Origin: Amborella trichopoda
Taxonomy: Eukaryota; Streptophyta; Magnoliopsida; Amborellales; Amborellaceae
Assembly: GCF_000471905.2 (NCBI RefSeq)
Contig: NW_006498233.1
Coordinates: 3,450,698-3,514,697, forward strand
Direction of reading: 5' to 3'
DNA: 64,000 nt
Part shown: positions 45,027-56,313 of the stretch, piece after piece
How positions within the stretch are numbered: position 1 is the stretch's first letter
Layout: each line of letters begins with the position of its first letter
Notes under the pieces: generated by a model
What the model was told of the DNA's origin: nothing
What the model saw: the letters and a program-made list of their open reading frames with translations, nothing else
Database searches by the model: none
Translations under genes and position numbers: made by a program

Positions 45027-46387
45027 AGCAACTACAAAACATGGGTGAAATGCTCAAAACCAAGCAAAATTGTAGAAAATTACAACTTAATGGAATTAAA
45101 ATAAAATCCTGTTTCTAAAAAAAATTACCGAAGTACCCCTTAGTTCTTTTAAGCAAATGACAAAACCAGGCCTCCATGAGGGGCCTCTTGCCGTTGCTAG
45201 ACTTCGAGAGGTTTTTTGGACGCTTGTGGCAGTGATTCGGATGATCGATTGTCTTAGAATTGATGCTTGATCTGTTCTAAACATTTTGACGTCCTTTGAT
45301 CATCTTAAAACGGATTTTTCATGACGGGGTAAAAATCCAGCCAAGCCCATAGACTTCGATTATCGATCCAGTGCGATCCACAATGTCCCAAGTCCTCATT
45401 TTGATCACAAATTAAAGGCGACATTGTCCAAATCGTTTTGCACTAAATTTTGTCCAATTTGGTTTCTGTTTGAGCATATCACCAAATTGGGAAGTCATCG
45501 AAAAATGGGATTCCGGGGACTAGGAAACTCTTTCTATTTTCAGCCTTGAAATTCGTACGATTCGCTATTTAATTGAACATAAACGCTATGCCAAGCTTGT
45601 AGCCCTTCGCGATGTGGTCGCAACAAACACGATTGCATGCTGATTCGACTTACGGATCTCGAGTAATTGCTTCGCGAAGTATGAGATGTCTTTTTTTTAA
45701 ATTCTGATTTTTATGGTTTCGGGCTCATCTTCTCTCTAGAAATTTTATAGTCTCGAGCCACGCCATGATGCATTCCATATGTCAAAATGACCAGGTCGTC
45801 GAGACCTAGCTTGTTTTCAAATTTGAGCTTGTTCCAATTTCAAGCAAGCGAGTTATAAGCACTTGAAAATTATCTCAAGGGGTGAAATGCCGTTTTCAAA
45901 AATGGCAACTGATTCACCGAGGCCACATAGCAATAGTGTAAAACCTACCCGTTTATAGTAATTTGAGCACATAATGGTATTGAAAGGTCTGATTGAGCCC
46001 AAATTTGGGCTATGGGGTTTTTCAACATTTCAGATTTAATGGCAGTGGTTTGGTACTGTTGTGAAATCTCAAAAATGGGACTGTAGTTATAAAGTCCCTT
46101 TTTAAGATGAGAGGAGCTAGATTTGAGAACTGTGTTTCATCCTGATTATATCAAAACTTATCGAAATGTGATGAAACTTTTGAGTGTCCTTCGAGCATCC
46201 CAAAATACCCTTTTCATGCATTTTGAAGCCATTCCAGTACTTTTTCAGAAGTTACCTAGTTTTAGTCTTATTTTGCAGTGTTCCCATGGTCTGGCGGTGT
46301 CTTGGGTACTGGCATGACCAGATTGTTACTAGCTCTATCCTTATGCACTTTAGGAATACAAGTACGTCAAAAATAACAAATAACAAT

Positions 46388-46531
46388 GATATATATCCTA
46401 CGAATGATAGCTAACCTACGATGGATAGCTATCCTACAAGTGATAACTAACCTATAGTTAATAGCTAACCTATGGGCGATAGCTAACCAACATCTGATAG
46501 CTTAACTGACAAGGATAACTATCACAGACAG
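46388..46531 (+). repeat. 18 bp minisatellite, right fragment (8 units)
   Basis: Eight units of exactly 18 bases run from 46,388, for example GATAGCTAACCTACGATG, GATAACTAACCTATAGTT and GATAGCTAACCAACATCT. The last two are degenerate. They match the three units at 27,167-27,220 in sequence and strand. The array belonged to the 5' leader of the copia element. Confidence 0.92.
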
Positions 46532-46589
46532 GAGATACCCTGAAAAACGGGGGATAACTGTAAAAGATAGTGAAGGATAGTGTGTGTGG

Positions 46590-47010
46590 ATTTAAGATGG
46601 ATTCCAGTATTAAGAGCAGGATGATATCACTCAACAGAAATAACTGAATCATTTCGAAGCCAAAGATGGTGTAGGGACTGTACACATCCATTGAAGGGGT
46701 AGAACACAAGCCGAAAGTATAACAGACGATTAGTGAAAGAAACTAGACTGAAAGGCTTTCAAAACTATTAGACAATGGCTGGAAGAAAATGTGTTCCACC
46801 ATGTGTCGACAGAGACAATCCTCGAAGTCATTGTGGGATAAGCTATATGACTTGTACAAGAGGAAGGCCATCAGAAATAAAGTGTTCTTAATCCGAAAGT
46901 TAGTGACCATGAAGTTCAAGGATAGGGATTCCATTGTAGAGCACCTAAATTAGGTGAAAAACATTGTTAACCAACTCGCAATATTGAAGATGTTCCTGAA
47001 AGATGAATTA
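46590..47010 (+). pseudogene. Ty1/copia gag remnant
   Basis: From about 46,760 the + strand reads, with one shift and one stop, WLEENVFHHVSTETIL and then SLWDKLYDLYKRKAIRNKVF, followed by LIRKLVTMKFKDRDSIVEHL and VKNIVNQLAILKM. This is the LW-KL-LY...L...L-LKM-EG-S/D-V-EH core of copia gag (UBN2-type). Upstream codons from 46,598 are compatible with a gag start but contain several stops. The frame is cut near 47,010 by the probable solo LTR. Confidence 0.88.
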
Positions 47011-47684
47011 ATTAGTAGATCACATGATCATCAAACAATGTGAAGAGATAAGCATGAAGTCAGATAAAAATTTGCATATAATTGAGAGTAAATTCAAAAG
47101 ACCATTCCAAGGAATTCAAATATAAATTCACGTAGGGTGAAGATGAATATGAGATCATCGTGAGACCAGCAAGCATATTTAAATTCACATGAGACCAACT
47201 AGCAAATTCAAATTCAAGTGAAAGCAGCTTGCAAATTAAAATTCATGTGGAGATGAAGACAAGTATGAAGACCAATTCGTGGATTCAAACACGGACTCAT
47301 ATGCAGAATCAGTGTAGAAATTAGCATGAAGATAGACATTGCAAGGAGATCGACAATGCAGATTAAAAGGACCACAACCTTATGGTTATCATTAAGGGAT
47401 GATACTTCTCAATTCGTGAAGATTATATAAACCCTGCTGATAATCAGGTTAAGGGTTCGCACATCTTGTTAGCTGACTTTGAGTGTTTTCACAATGCGGA
47501 ATTCACACATTTATTAGTGTGGGTAAAATAGAGAGAGAATAGTGATTGTAATACGTATAAGAATCCTATGACAACGAAATAAAGAGATTCTTCGTATTGA
47601 TACAAGGATCAGAGGTCGATTGAGAGGCCCTAATAGGTTAGGACGAAACCATATGCAAAGAATGGATTTACTTCACTCTAACAA
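47010..47684 (+). repeat. Probable solo LTR inserted in the copia gag
   Basis: Gag similarity stops near 47,010 and pol similarity does not resume until 47,855. In between is an ATTATATAAACCC TATA box (47,422-47,434) and AATAAA (47,578-47,583), ending CTCTAACA (47,684), the layout of a copia LTR. The start is not fixed and no target duplication is found, so this stays a proposal. Confidence 0.45.
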
Positions 47685-47854
47685 TTTCCATCATAACCAA
47701 CTACTTGCCAACCTACAGTAGAGTTGTATGAGCAAGTATAAGGCTAGGAGTGGGGAAGGGAGTTAGCAATTAAGGGTAACTGGTAACTGAGTCTTTTGGT
47801 TCCACCAAAATCTTTTGTGTTGTTGCATTTCTGCTTTTTCTAGCAATCTCCATG

Positions 47855-49229
47855 CTACCTCATTGGCTTGGTGATGGACTTTCCTCCCTGTACCTCGTCA
47901 CCTTCATCGATGATGCTTCATGAAAGGTATGGGTGAAATGAAAAGATCATGTGTTTGATATTTTTCAGGATTTCAACGCTAAGGTGGAAAGGGAGATATA
48001 CAAACTGCTAAAGTGTCTCAAAGTTAGGAGCATGTTATCCACCACAAAGTTGTATTGGGGTGAAACAATCCTCACAATATGCTACCTAATAAATTTACCT
48101 CTGGATGGTCAGATCATAAAGAGTTTGGACTGGAAATGATATCTCATATTCACACTTGATGGTGTTTGAGGCATTAGTGCACGTGCCCAAGGAACAAAGA
48201 TCCAAGTTGAATGAGAAAGCACTCTTATGCGTTTTCTAAGAGTACTCAGATGAAGACTTCGTCTTTAGGTTGTGGGATCCTGAGTATATGAAGATGATTA
48301 GGGGTATGGGTGTTGTCTTTAGAAAGACCTTACTATTGAAGACGTGAAGAAGGCAACAAAGCCACTTCAATGGTTCAGAACCGTTCATAATTCCTCCCAC
48401 CTTGGTAAATAAATAGGGGGGAGAAGTAAAATAAGAGGATTGGTCCAAAGAGTTGATATGTCAGTTCCAAGTGATTAGGAACAGGGGGAGCAGCCCGTTC
48501 AAGAAGCGCTACCTAAAATTGAATTGAGAAGGCCCTCTAAGGGACATAAACCCTCTACTAATTACTCTCATCTGTATATGTTTTATGTATTGAAAGGGGT
48601 GGATTAGAAAGCTACCATGAAGTTCAGGCCGAGAAACACAAAGGGATGGGGGTTAATATGTAAGATGAGACAAATCCTTACATAAGAATCACAACATGCC
48701 TTAGTAATGTTACCAAAAGGTGAGAAGGCATGGGAATTAAGTATCAGGAGATCCCTTCAACCAAAAGGAAGAAGGAAGAAATATAGAAAGCTTCCTATGG
48801 GTCGGCCGTAGGACTTCAAACGCATCAAAAGTGTGGTGAGCGGATTTATCGTCAATCTTGGCAAGAAACATTAGGTAACAGGTAATTAGATATGCAAATA
48901 TCTGAAAGGAACACCCAAAGTATGTTTGTACTTTGGGGGAAGCAAACCTGTGTTACATGGGTACATATGAAGATATCCAGGAAGTCAATTTAAGGATACT
49001 TGATTACTTTTGTATGTGGAGTTGTTGTATAGCAGTCCAAGCTGCAGAAGTATGAGAAACGGTTACAACTAAAGAAAATCCATACCGACAAGAGTATGTC
49101 AGATATGATGATGAAGAGCTTGACAAAAGACAAGCAAGAGTCACGTAGAAGCAAGCTGGCATGGGTGTCATTTGAGCACCTGGTTGATCTGCAAAGGGAA
49201 ACCTCCCTTCTTGGATTGGAGGGGGAGAT
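47855..49229 (+). pseudogene. Ty1/copia pol remnant: integrase, fragment of reverse transcriptase, RNase H
   Basis: Integrase core starts near 47,865 with YLVTFIDDAS and continues KVWVK, DHVFDIFQDFNAKVERE and LKCLK. A deletion joins it to SMLSTTKLYWGETILTICYL (48,030), the end of the core, and then VHVPKEQRSKLNEKALLCVF and DEDFVFRLWDPEY (48,185-48,290). A short linker, RRPSKGH near 48,520, follows. Near 48,900 is YLKGTPKVCLYFGGSKPVLHG (one residue uncertain), the start of the RNase H region, and a degraded WQSKLQK-type block near 49,015-49,050. Most of reverse transcriptase is missing. A polypurine tract at 49,218 leads into the right LTR. Confidence 0.88.
49218..49228 (+). other. Polypurine tract of the copia element
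   Basis: GGAGGGGGAGA sits one base before the right LTR (TGTTGG), the usual plus-strand primer position. Confidence 0.85.
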
Positions 49230-50727
49230 TGTTGGACATCTTATCCCATGAGGGAGGGGCACCAATGGAAATTGCTTAATAAGAAATAGCAATTTTAGAA
49301 AGTAAAAAAAGGATGACTTGTTGACCAAGTCGTTATCCCATAAAAATGGAAGTCTTACGTGATTGATATCGGTAGAGATATCATCTGATCTCTTAGTTGA
49401 AAAGAAATAGAGTTGAGCTACCTTTTAGGAGGTTGTGGAATATTTTTTTTATAATTGTCATTATCTCATTAACCCATATAAAAGGAAAAAATGTGGGAGG
49501 TTGTTGACTTCTCTAAAGTGATATCCTCATGTGGTCTCCACATGATATGAGATAAAGATAAATATGGTAGTTAAATATTCCACCCTATCTATTCTAAAGA
49601 GATAAAACATACCATAAAATGCTCTCATGTGGGTGGGTTGTGTTTGCTTGTGGGCCATTTTTGGGCGCGTATATCTCTTAGGTCATTTCTTTTGGCAGAT
49701 TCTTCTTAATGTATTAAAAAATACAGGAATTCTTCTTTCGTAAATAAGAAGAAAGATAAAGTTATCATTCTTTTAGAGAGAAGAAGAAGAAGAGTTAGAG
49801 AGTTATCCTTCTCTGAGAGAGATGAAAGAAGTAAAATGAGAGAAAGAGATGAGGAATTTTTCTATATTTCCCCTATAGTATAGAAGATCTATGCTTCTCC
49901 TACCATCCAACTGTCCAATTCTGATCAAGAGAGCCACTCACCGTTTGATCTTCAATCTGATATCTCAAAGTATTTTATTTTTAATTTTTTTAATACAAAT
50001 TATATGAATATAAAATTTGGTACGAGCCATATTCGTATTGGGGAACACCTATAAAAAATTATTAAAAATAATTTTTCGATAAAATATAATGATCAAAATA
50101 CCCTTTGAATCTTTTAGGAATAGTTTGGTCATTTTATTTTATTAAAAATATAATTTTTATATTTTTATCTAGTGCGAGTTTAATAGAGGAATGGACATAC
50201 AAATTTTGGTGTCAAAATAGTTTATAGAAAAAAATTAAAAATAAAATAGTATAGAAACGTGACATTGTGATTGGGGGAATCTTAGCCTTCCATTCAGAAT
50301 GGACGGTTGGATAAGGGGAAGTATATAAATTTTATGTTGCAGGGGAAGCATAGAAAGCTTGCTTCGAAAGAGATAACATTTTCTTTTAGAGGGAGAGTCT
50401 CTAGAAAGAAAGAAGTTTATGAGAGAGAGAAGACCTCAGAGAGGGAAAAACCTAAAAAGAGAGTCTCTAGAAGAAATCAGTGAGCCCAAAAAAATTAGTT
50501 TATTGGAAGACTATTATAACCATTGGGTTAATAGTAGATTCATCTCTTTCTCCCAGGGATATAGCCTAAAAAGATGGACCACGTAAAATCTCAGTGTCAG
50601 TAAAAATTTTCTCTTATTTGTTTTATTTGCATGTTTTCCCACTCATGCACACACATCAACTTTGGTAAATTTTGTGCCCCATATATTCGTATTCCGTTGG
50701 GAGGGCTCTAATTGGGTGAGCCCAACA
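49230..50727 (+). repeat. Right LTR of the copia element, interrupted by a MITE
   Basis: It starts TGTTGGACATC and ends GAGCCCAACA. After removal of the MITE and duplicated target it is about 974 bases against 1,108 for the left LTR. CCATATAAAAGG near 49,475 is a good TATA box. ATCCC follows directly (50,728-50,732). Confidence 0.9.
49851..50365. mobile_element. Mutator-like MITE, family 2, copy 3, with perfect 9 bp target duplication
   Basis: GAAAGAGAT occurs at 49,842-49,850 and again at 50,366-50,374. The left copia LTR has a single GAAAGAGAT followed by AACATTTC, so the empty site is present in the window. The ends read GAGGAATTTTTCTATATTTC and, inverted, GAAGCAAGCTTTCTATGCTTC. The interior is shared with 13,341-13,750 and 13,945-14,290. 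It is non-coding. Confidence 0.92.
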
Positions 50728-50732
50728 ATCCC

Positions 50733-51856
50733 TACCCTTAACTGCTATTGCACATATGTAGAATAGATATAAGCTGGAACTAGTTGCTCTGTTTGTTCTT
50801 TCAGGCGGCTTAGTCGACAGAATTTTTCATACAACGGTTAGATCACAAAGTATGCATGTGCCGAAAGCTGCCAAAGTAAAATGTTCACACATAAATGACT
50901 CATGGTGATGCACGACAAAAAGAATTGACAACATTTAAATGATAGTATGTCATAATCAACAGTTGTTTACACGCCTAGAGTATCTAAAACCTGAGCTGCA
51001 AGTTGATTTTCCCATTCTTATGTACGTCTTCTTTTAGCAGTTGACAAGCTCAATGGTGTGGACACATAATTTGGACAACCATAAATTGAACAAAAGCAAC
51101 CTTTAAAAGAAGCTATCTCAGCAGTTTGTATTTGGAGCTTCTTGCTCCACTATGCTCAACAAACCAGTTTATTCATTTGGAAATACTTCATGCACCTGCG
51201 AAAAGTACAGATTCCCCTGCCATGGTCATCGACAGCAACGCTTAATAACTTTTTTTCATCGCTTTCCTTTTGTAATTTTGTTGAGTAGACAGCATATACT
51301 TATCCTGTCATCATTTATCCTGTCCATAACTAAGTATTAGAGGTTCCGATTTGGACATGGCCTTTATCCAGCATCATGAGCACTTGTGGTGGTTTTTTTA
51401 TTATAGGAAAAATTATATACGGACCAGAAAACAAATGTCCAATTACTGTTATGGTTTATGTTTTCTCAAATTTTACATCTAAGTCTTACTTTTTATTCCA
51501 ATTTTACCCGTGCTTCGATTTTAAGAACATGGATCAGCATTTTTCTTTACTTTTTTATTTTTGTGACCTCTAGGACCATATTATACCCCAAAAATCAAAC
51601 CATGGGCGGTTTGACATTAGCAAAATTGAACTGCCCCACATATCAATTTTACCTCAGTGTGAGGCAGTTTGATATAGGTAACATCAACCGGGGCCAAAAT
51701 TAAAATAACGAAAAAAAAGGAAAAAAATGTAATATACGTTAACTTTCCTCTATTTAAGAAGTATATTAGGAAAATGTTAGTAATTTCCTATCTTCTAAAG
51801 AAAGGCTCGATTGAAGGTCGTGCATGTAAAGCATCTCTTGCCAAGACAATCTACAA
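50733..51856. other. Intergenic DNA, no gene recognised
   Basis: No coding domain or repeat partner is seen. Short open frames at 51,152-51,340 and 51,376-51,573 lack recognisable features. Confidence 0.5.
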
Positions 51857-51859
51857 TTA

Positions 51860-53211
51860 GGGGCCGTTTGGATACCTAGAAATATATTGTCCGTGAAATA
51901 TATTACTGGCGTAATACCTGCAAATGGATTACTGGCGTAATACATTAGTGCGTGATACCTGCAAATGGATTGTCACTGTTTGGGTAGTATTTAGATGCAA
52001 CCTGGGAAATACATTGTTACTGTTTGGCTATATACATTACCAACATTTCTTTTTCTTTTTTGGATTTATACGCAAAAAATGGTCGAGAGTACAATCGCTC
52101 TTAGTATGTAACTTAAACTTTATCCTTATTAGTATGTAGCTTAAACTTTATAATTGCATCAGGCATAAGAATTAGCCACACCTTTTGTTTGCCTTTACCT
52201 CTTGACTTGGAATCACATGTTTTCAAGACGTTAACACTTTGGAATGACATACTTTTATCATGATAAGCCATCATGTTTTTTATGTTTTTTTTTCTTGTGC
52301 TAAAGCCTTTCGATTATCTCTCTCCAGAAAACTTCCATGGGCAAATTTAAAAGAAAAAGAAAAGTTTCAAGAAATTTGGTGGTAACTTAGAAGGCTTTAT
52401 GACTAAATGAGATGTATTGGAGGAGAAATTATGTTGGGGCATTGGAAGAGATTGAATAGGTAAATTAATTTAAAAAAGTTCTGAAACAAAAAAAAAAAAA
52501 GAAAAACAGTTCAAGCACACTGATTTGTCGATTCTCTGTTAGTGAACTCAAGTATTTCGAATTTATCAGCAAACAATAACAGAAAAAAAAAAAATAACCA
52601 AAAAAAGTAAACAAACTGATCTTAGCTGAGAACCCAAATCCGTTTATTTTTTGTAACAATAACTACAACGGTTGTTGTGATTGCATAACCCAAAAAATAA
52701 ATCTTGTATATCTAGAAATAAAGAAGAGCTAGCAAAAGATGGGGCTAACGGGTTTTAGAAAAAAGATGGTACGGCCGGGTTTTAGCTGTAAGTTGAAGAA
52801 GATGGGCTGGTGTGTGATTTTTGCAGTTTAAATATATATGTGATTCCGTTTCCAAAGGAGCTATTGTTTGCCGCTAAGGTTTGCAAAGGGAGCTATTAGT
52901 TGGAGCGTTTAAGTTCAATTTTTTTTATTTATTTTTTTATTTGTAGTTTATTAGAAGGTGAAACGTTTAAGTTCAATTTTTATTTTTTTTTATTTGTAGT
53001 TTATTAGAAGGTGAAACATGATTTTTGGGTAGAAAGACGTGTCCGAAAGATTTCCCCGATTAACAGTCAAGTAATATATTTTTCTTCATTCACTGTAATA
53101 GATTTCCTGATTTTTGGAGAAATCTTGAGTAATCTTTTTCTATTATGAAAATATCATATTTACATGTAATCTATTTTCATATAATAGATTTCCAAGTTCC
53201 CAAACGGCCTC
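51860..53211. mobile_element. PIF/Harbinger-like non-autonomous element, copy 2
   Basis: The ends GGGGCCGTTTGGATAC and, inverted, GAGGCCGTTTGGGAAC form terminal repeats. TTA flanks both sides (51,857-51,859 and 53,212-53,214), the three-base target typical of PIF/Harbinger. The 1,352 bases hold no transposase. The left 170 bases contain internal duplications of ATACCTGCAAATGGATT and match the inverted right end of the element at 2,238-3,061. Confidence 0.85.
52904..53018. repeat. Tandem duplication, about 58 bp x 2, inside the Harbinger-like element
   Basis: GCGTTTAAGTTCAATTTTT near 52,905 and ACGTTTAAGTTCAATTTTT near 52,963 are each followed by TTATTTGTAGTTTATTAGAA and GGTGAAAC. Copies differ mainly in T-run length. 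Confidence 0.85.
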
Positions 53212-53214
53212 TTA

Positions 53215-55740
53215 GTGAATGTTTTGCACCATAAGAAATTAAAATTTGATGGGATTATAGATACCACAAGGCATGTATTCAAGTCATTTTCACCTCCAAC
53301 TAGGGCCGAAGCGAGAGCTCTAGTTGGTTACCAAATAGGTTTTAACCACCAATAAAGCCATAGAGACATAAAGCCATGATACATATTGGTCTTAACCACC
53401 AATGAAGCTGGAGCAAGAGATCTTGTAAAAGTGGCTACACCTCATATACATGAACCAACGTACAACGAATAGCTATGTACATGGAACATCAAATACTTAT
53501 GGAATAACATGCTGAGGCTGTCCTTCAAAGGTTCACACATTCTCAGTTGGTTCCAATGTTTGAAAATATGGTTCGATGACCCGGATTATCAATCCTAAAG
53601 TATGGTATGGGTCGGTGGATCGACTATTAGGATTGGTGATCTAGTAGAGAACCAAAAAAAAAAATAAGAACTTTGAGAAACATAAAAATTTGAAAAAAAA
53701 AAAGGGTGAGTAGGATCGGCATGTTCCCTGTAAACAATCAATTCCTACCAAAAAACCGACTGCTTCCCAATATATTGTGGGAACCGGCGGACTGGCCCCG
53801 TGATTTGGAAGTGGCGATTCCAATCCATAACAACTTTCTTAATCCCTGGCTTGTTCCATAAAACATTTGGGGCACTGGCTTGTTCCATAAAAAGTCTCCG
53901 GCACTATTTGGACAAATTTTGAATGGCTTGTTCCATAAAAAGTCTCCGGCACTATTTGGACAAATTTTGAAGCCTATTATGGAAGATGGAAGCCGTAGTC
54001 CAATTATCACGGCGTGCCTGCGACACTGAAGAAGATGCTCTAGTTAAGAAAGGAGCAAAAGAAATGAAACTTAAAGCTTTCTAATTTATGAATTTAGTTT
54101 AGTTAGTCAATTTTATATATCAATTTCCTTTAAGTATGAATGTAAATTAATATTGCTCACATAGTAATAATAACAGTTATCACGACCCAAATAGACCAGT
54201 GGTGTGACTAGCTACTACTAATTTGTTCCTTTGTCGGTCTGGTCCAAAGTAAAAAAACAGATTTGGCCAAAACCCGCTCAAAATCAATTTTTGACAAGTT
54301 TTTGCCAGTCGGATCGACAATTTTCAATGAATTGGACCGACCAAACAAAGCCAGACGCTTTTTTTAATGTATTTCATATTTTTAAACTATTATTATTATT
54401 TTTCTTTGTATTTTTAAAATACGGTCAAACTGCTTTAATTAATGGTTGCATCGATTTTTATTGGACCGGATCCCTCACCAGTTCGGTCGTCGATTTGATC
54501 CTAACACAGGTATTAGAAAGCCAAATGCTTCTATAGTGCGATATAAATGGTAGATATCATTGAAAAAAAATATCAATTTTTCTTTTCTAAATCGTAGAAT
54601 GATAGAATTGAGTCTTATGCTAACGCAGTCATATAGATAGATACACACATCTTGAAGGAACAACGCTATGAGTGTAAAGTACATAAACGCAATGTTTATG
54701 GGGTGCTTTCTATGTATTGCCATATGCACATGATTTATTTGTGTTGGGAGATGCATCTATCCGATCTTAATCAGTATTGAGAGTGAGCCAATAGTAATGT
54801 CACATTAATTACAATTTGATAAAAAATATAAATTTATGCCAATGTCATCATCTCTCTTCCAACTATCCGATCCAGATACACATGTGGGTTTCTAAACGTA
54901 TATAAAATAGTAAGTGCATGCCAAGATGCATAATATAATTTCCCCAATTTAAAATGATAAATGTGTGTTTATCAGAGTCTATAACATCAAAAATAATTAT
55001 ATAAGGCCTAGGCTCTACGACAATTCCTTAAATATCTAATAATGTAATATTTCCAACCTTTCCATTAAATTGAAATGAACTATTAAGGGCATGTTTGATA
55101 ATTGGAAACCACAGTTTCTAGTTACTAGAGAACTCCAATATTTCTTAACAGGAAATGCGACACCATTTTAGAAGTTGTGGCTTCCTACAGCTTTCAAACC
55201 AGTGTTAAAGAGTACCTAAATGAGGAAGCCACAACTTCCATGTTACCCCTAAAAATACATAAAAGTATGTAATGACTTAGGCCTCCAAAGAATGTAATAA
55301 GAGGCCCATTATAAAATGAAGTCATAAGACAACAAAAGGCCCACTTTTAATCACATCGTCACTGAGATCAATGGCAAGAGAATTAGACCCAAATGCAATT
55401 GCTATTTTAGACAATGCACAACAATTTGATGCACCGTCCACTCTCCATGACATATAGTGGACGTCATCATTACCATAGTTAGCCTAATCTTAAGAAATGA
55501 GAGGTACCTCAGGGCACTCTATTCCTTTGATGGCATTACTTGACATAGCATTAACATCAATATCATGGGAGAAATCAGAGCATACCTTTGCAACTCCTGA
55601 TGTTGTAGGGAACTTTGAAGCATTGATGGAAGCTTGACGTGATGACAAGATTCTCATAAATCCATGGTCTCCTTAGAAGCAAATTGAAAGAAGCATCCTA
55701 TATCCATGACATCGAATCTAACCACTTGGATTGCAAGTCA
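53215..55740. other. Intergenic DNA, no gene recognised
   Basis: I see no coding domain. The minus-strand frame 54,010-53,738 repeats KICPNSAGDFLWNK because of the tandem repeat under it and is not called. Near 55,082-55,205 a short segment bounded by TTAA and weakly inverted ends (GGGCATGTTTG and the inverted CACTGGTTTG) might be a very small MITE. Confidence 0.45.
53848..53972. repeat. 48 bp tandem repeat, 2 units plus a partial
   Basis: GGCTTGTTCCATAAAAAGTC starts at 53,876 and 53,924, each followed by TCCGGCACTATTTGGACAAA; a shorter diverged unit (GGCTTGTTCCATAAAACATT) begins at 53,848. The two full units are nearly identical. Confidence 0.9.
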
Positions 55741-55741
55741 A

Positions 55742-56154
55742 TGTAAGTGGGCGGATGTGATGGGCTTGGTGCTTCGTTCCATCTTATGTTGTAACTTTGG
55801 GTTGACATGGTTCAAATGCCTCTGGCTTTATATCTATCCTATTTACGGTCGTCAGTGGGCATATGAGTTAACGTATGAATATGGATATGTATTATACTGA
55901 CACATATCAGTATGGATATGCATCTATATGGATACATATCTCTTGATAAGATTAGGATATGTATCATTCTGATACATATCAGTATGGATATGCATCTGTA
56001 TGAATACATATATTGTGATAAGATTAGGTGGTGTCATCCATAACCATTGGTATTTATCTTTAACTGTTACTGGCCATATATTTATACGGAGTCTTCTATA
56101 TTCTTGATTAACCAATTTAATAAAGTTCTCTGCAGTATTCTAAAAATTCTAACA
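55742..56154 (+). repeat. Ty1/copia-type LTR, 3' end
   Basis: The sequence ends ATTCTAACA at 56,154, and a perfect primer site follows at once. AATAAA lies at 56,119-56,124 and a TATA-like ATATATTTATA near 56,075. The start is a guess at TGTAAGTGGG (55,742). I found no second LTR. A 72 bp duplication lies inside. Confidence 0.65.
55883..56027. repeat. 72 bp palindrome-rich tandem duplication in the LTR
   Basis: GGATATGTAT begins copies at 55,883 and 55,955, and both contain ACATATCAGTATGGATATGC and TGATAAGATTAGG. In the second copy GATATGTATC-ATTCT-GATACATATC is a perfect 10 bp stem. The first copy has a disrupted version. Confidence 0.88.
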
Positions 56155-56166
56155 TGGTATCAGAGC
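56155..56166 (+). other. Primer binding site, initiator-Met tRNA
   Basis: TGGTATCAGAGC follows the LTR end directly and is identical to the consensus plant site. Confidence 0.92.
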
Positions 56167-56173
56167 AATTGCT

Positions 56174-56313
56174 GTTGTCGTGAGGTTGCCATAGCGTCTT
56201 TGCCCAACCTTGTCATGAGGTAGTCGTAGCCTTAACCTCTTTGCCATTATCGTGAGGTTGTCATAGCCTGTTTGCCCAACCTTGTCGTGAGGTTGTCGTA
56301 GCCTCTTTGCTCC
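56174..56313. repeat. About 36 bp tandem repeat x 4 after the primer site
   Basis: GTCGTGAGGTTGCCATAGC and variants start near 56,177, 56,212, 56,250 and 56,284, each followed by CTCTTTGCCCAACCTT or a relative. It occupies the leader of the copia element. No gag is recognised after it. Confidence 0.85.

Larger units (their letters stand above)
43948..46386 (-). repeat. Tat/Ogre-like solo LTR, right half
   Basis: The segment 45,980-46,300 is a diverged match to 43,590-43,870: TTGAGCCCAAATTTGGGCTATGG against TTAAGCCGAAACTTGACC, then TATAGGGG, AATGGCAGTGG and TTTTGAAG[C/T]-TT phrases in the same order. TATA and AATAAA signals face the minus strand. It ends near AATAACAA at 46,386, where the 18 bp minisatellite resumes. 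TGAT occurs at both outer edges (27,220-27,223 and 46,387-46,390), a possible remnant of the target duplication. The remaining sequence, 44.1-44.6 kb and 45.1-45.9 kb, is not otherwise identified. Confidence 0.75.
25881..50727 (+). mobile_element. Ty1/copia retrotransposon enlarged by nested insertions
   Basis: LTRs at 25,881-26,988 and 49,230-50,727 share AT[C/T]CCATGAGGGAGGGGCACC, GGTAGAGATATCATCT and GTGATATCCTCATGTGGTC. Both end in CCAACA. The perfect duplication ATCCC on both sides shows the two ends belong to one insertion even though they lie 24.8 kb apart. The primer site follows the left LTR and a polypurine tract (GGAGGGGGAGA) precedes the right one. Broken gag and pol lie at 46.6-49.2 kb. 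The extra length is the Tat/Ogre-like nest at 27,224-46,386 and a probable solo LTR at about 47.0-47.7 kb. The element is inactive. Confidence 0.92.

Noticed and set aside
53738-54010. Minus-strand frame repeating KICPNSAGDFLWNK
   Set aside because: The peptide repeat is caused by the 48 bp tandem duplication; there is no other sign of a gene.
55082-55205. Very small MITE bounded by TTAA
   Set aside because: Ends are only weakly inverted (GGGCATGTTTG and CACTGGTTTG) and TTAA is frequent by chance in this AT-rich DNA.
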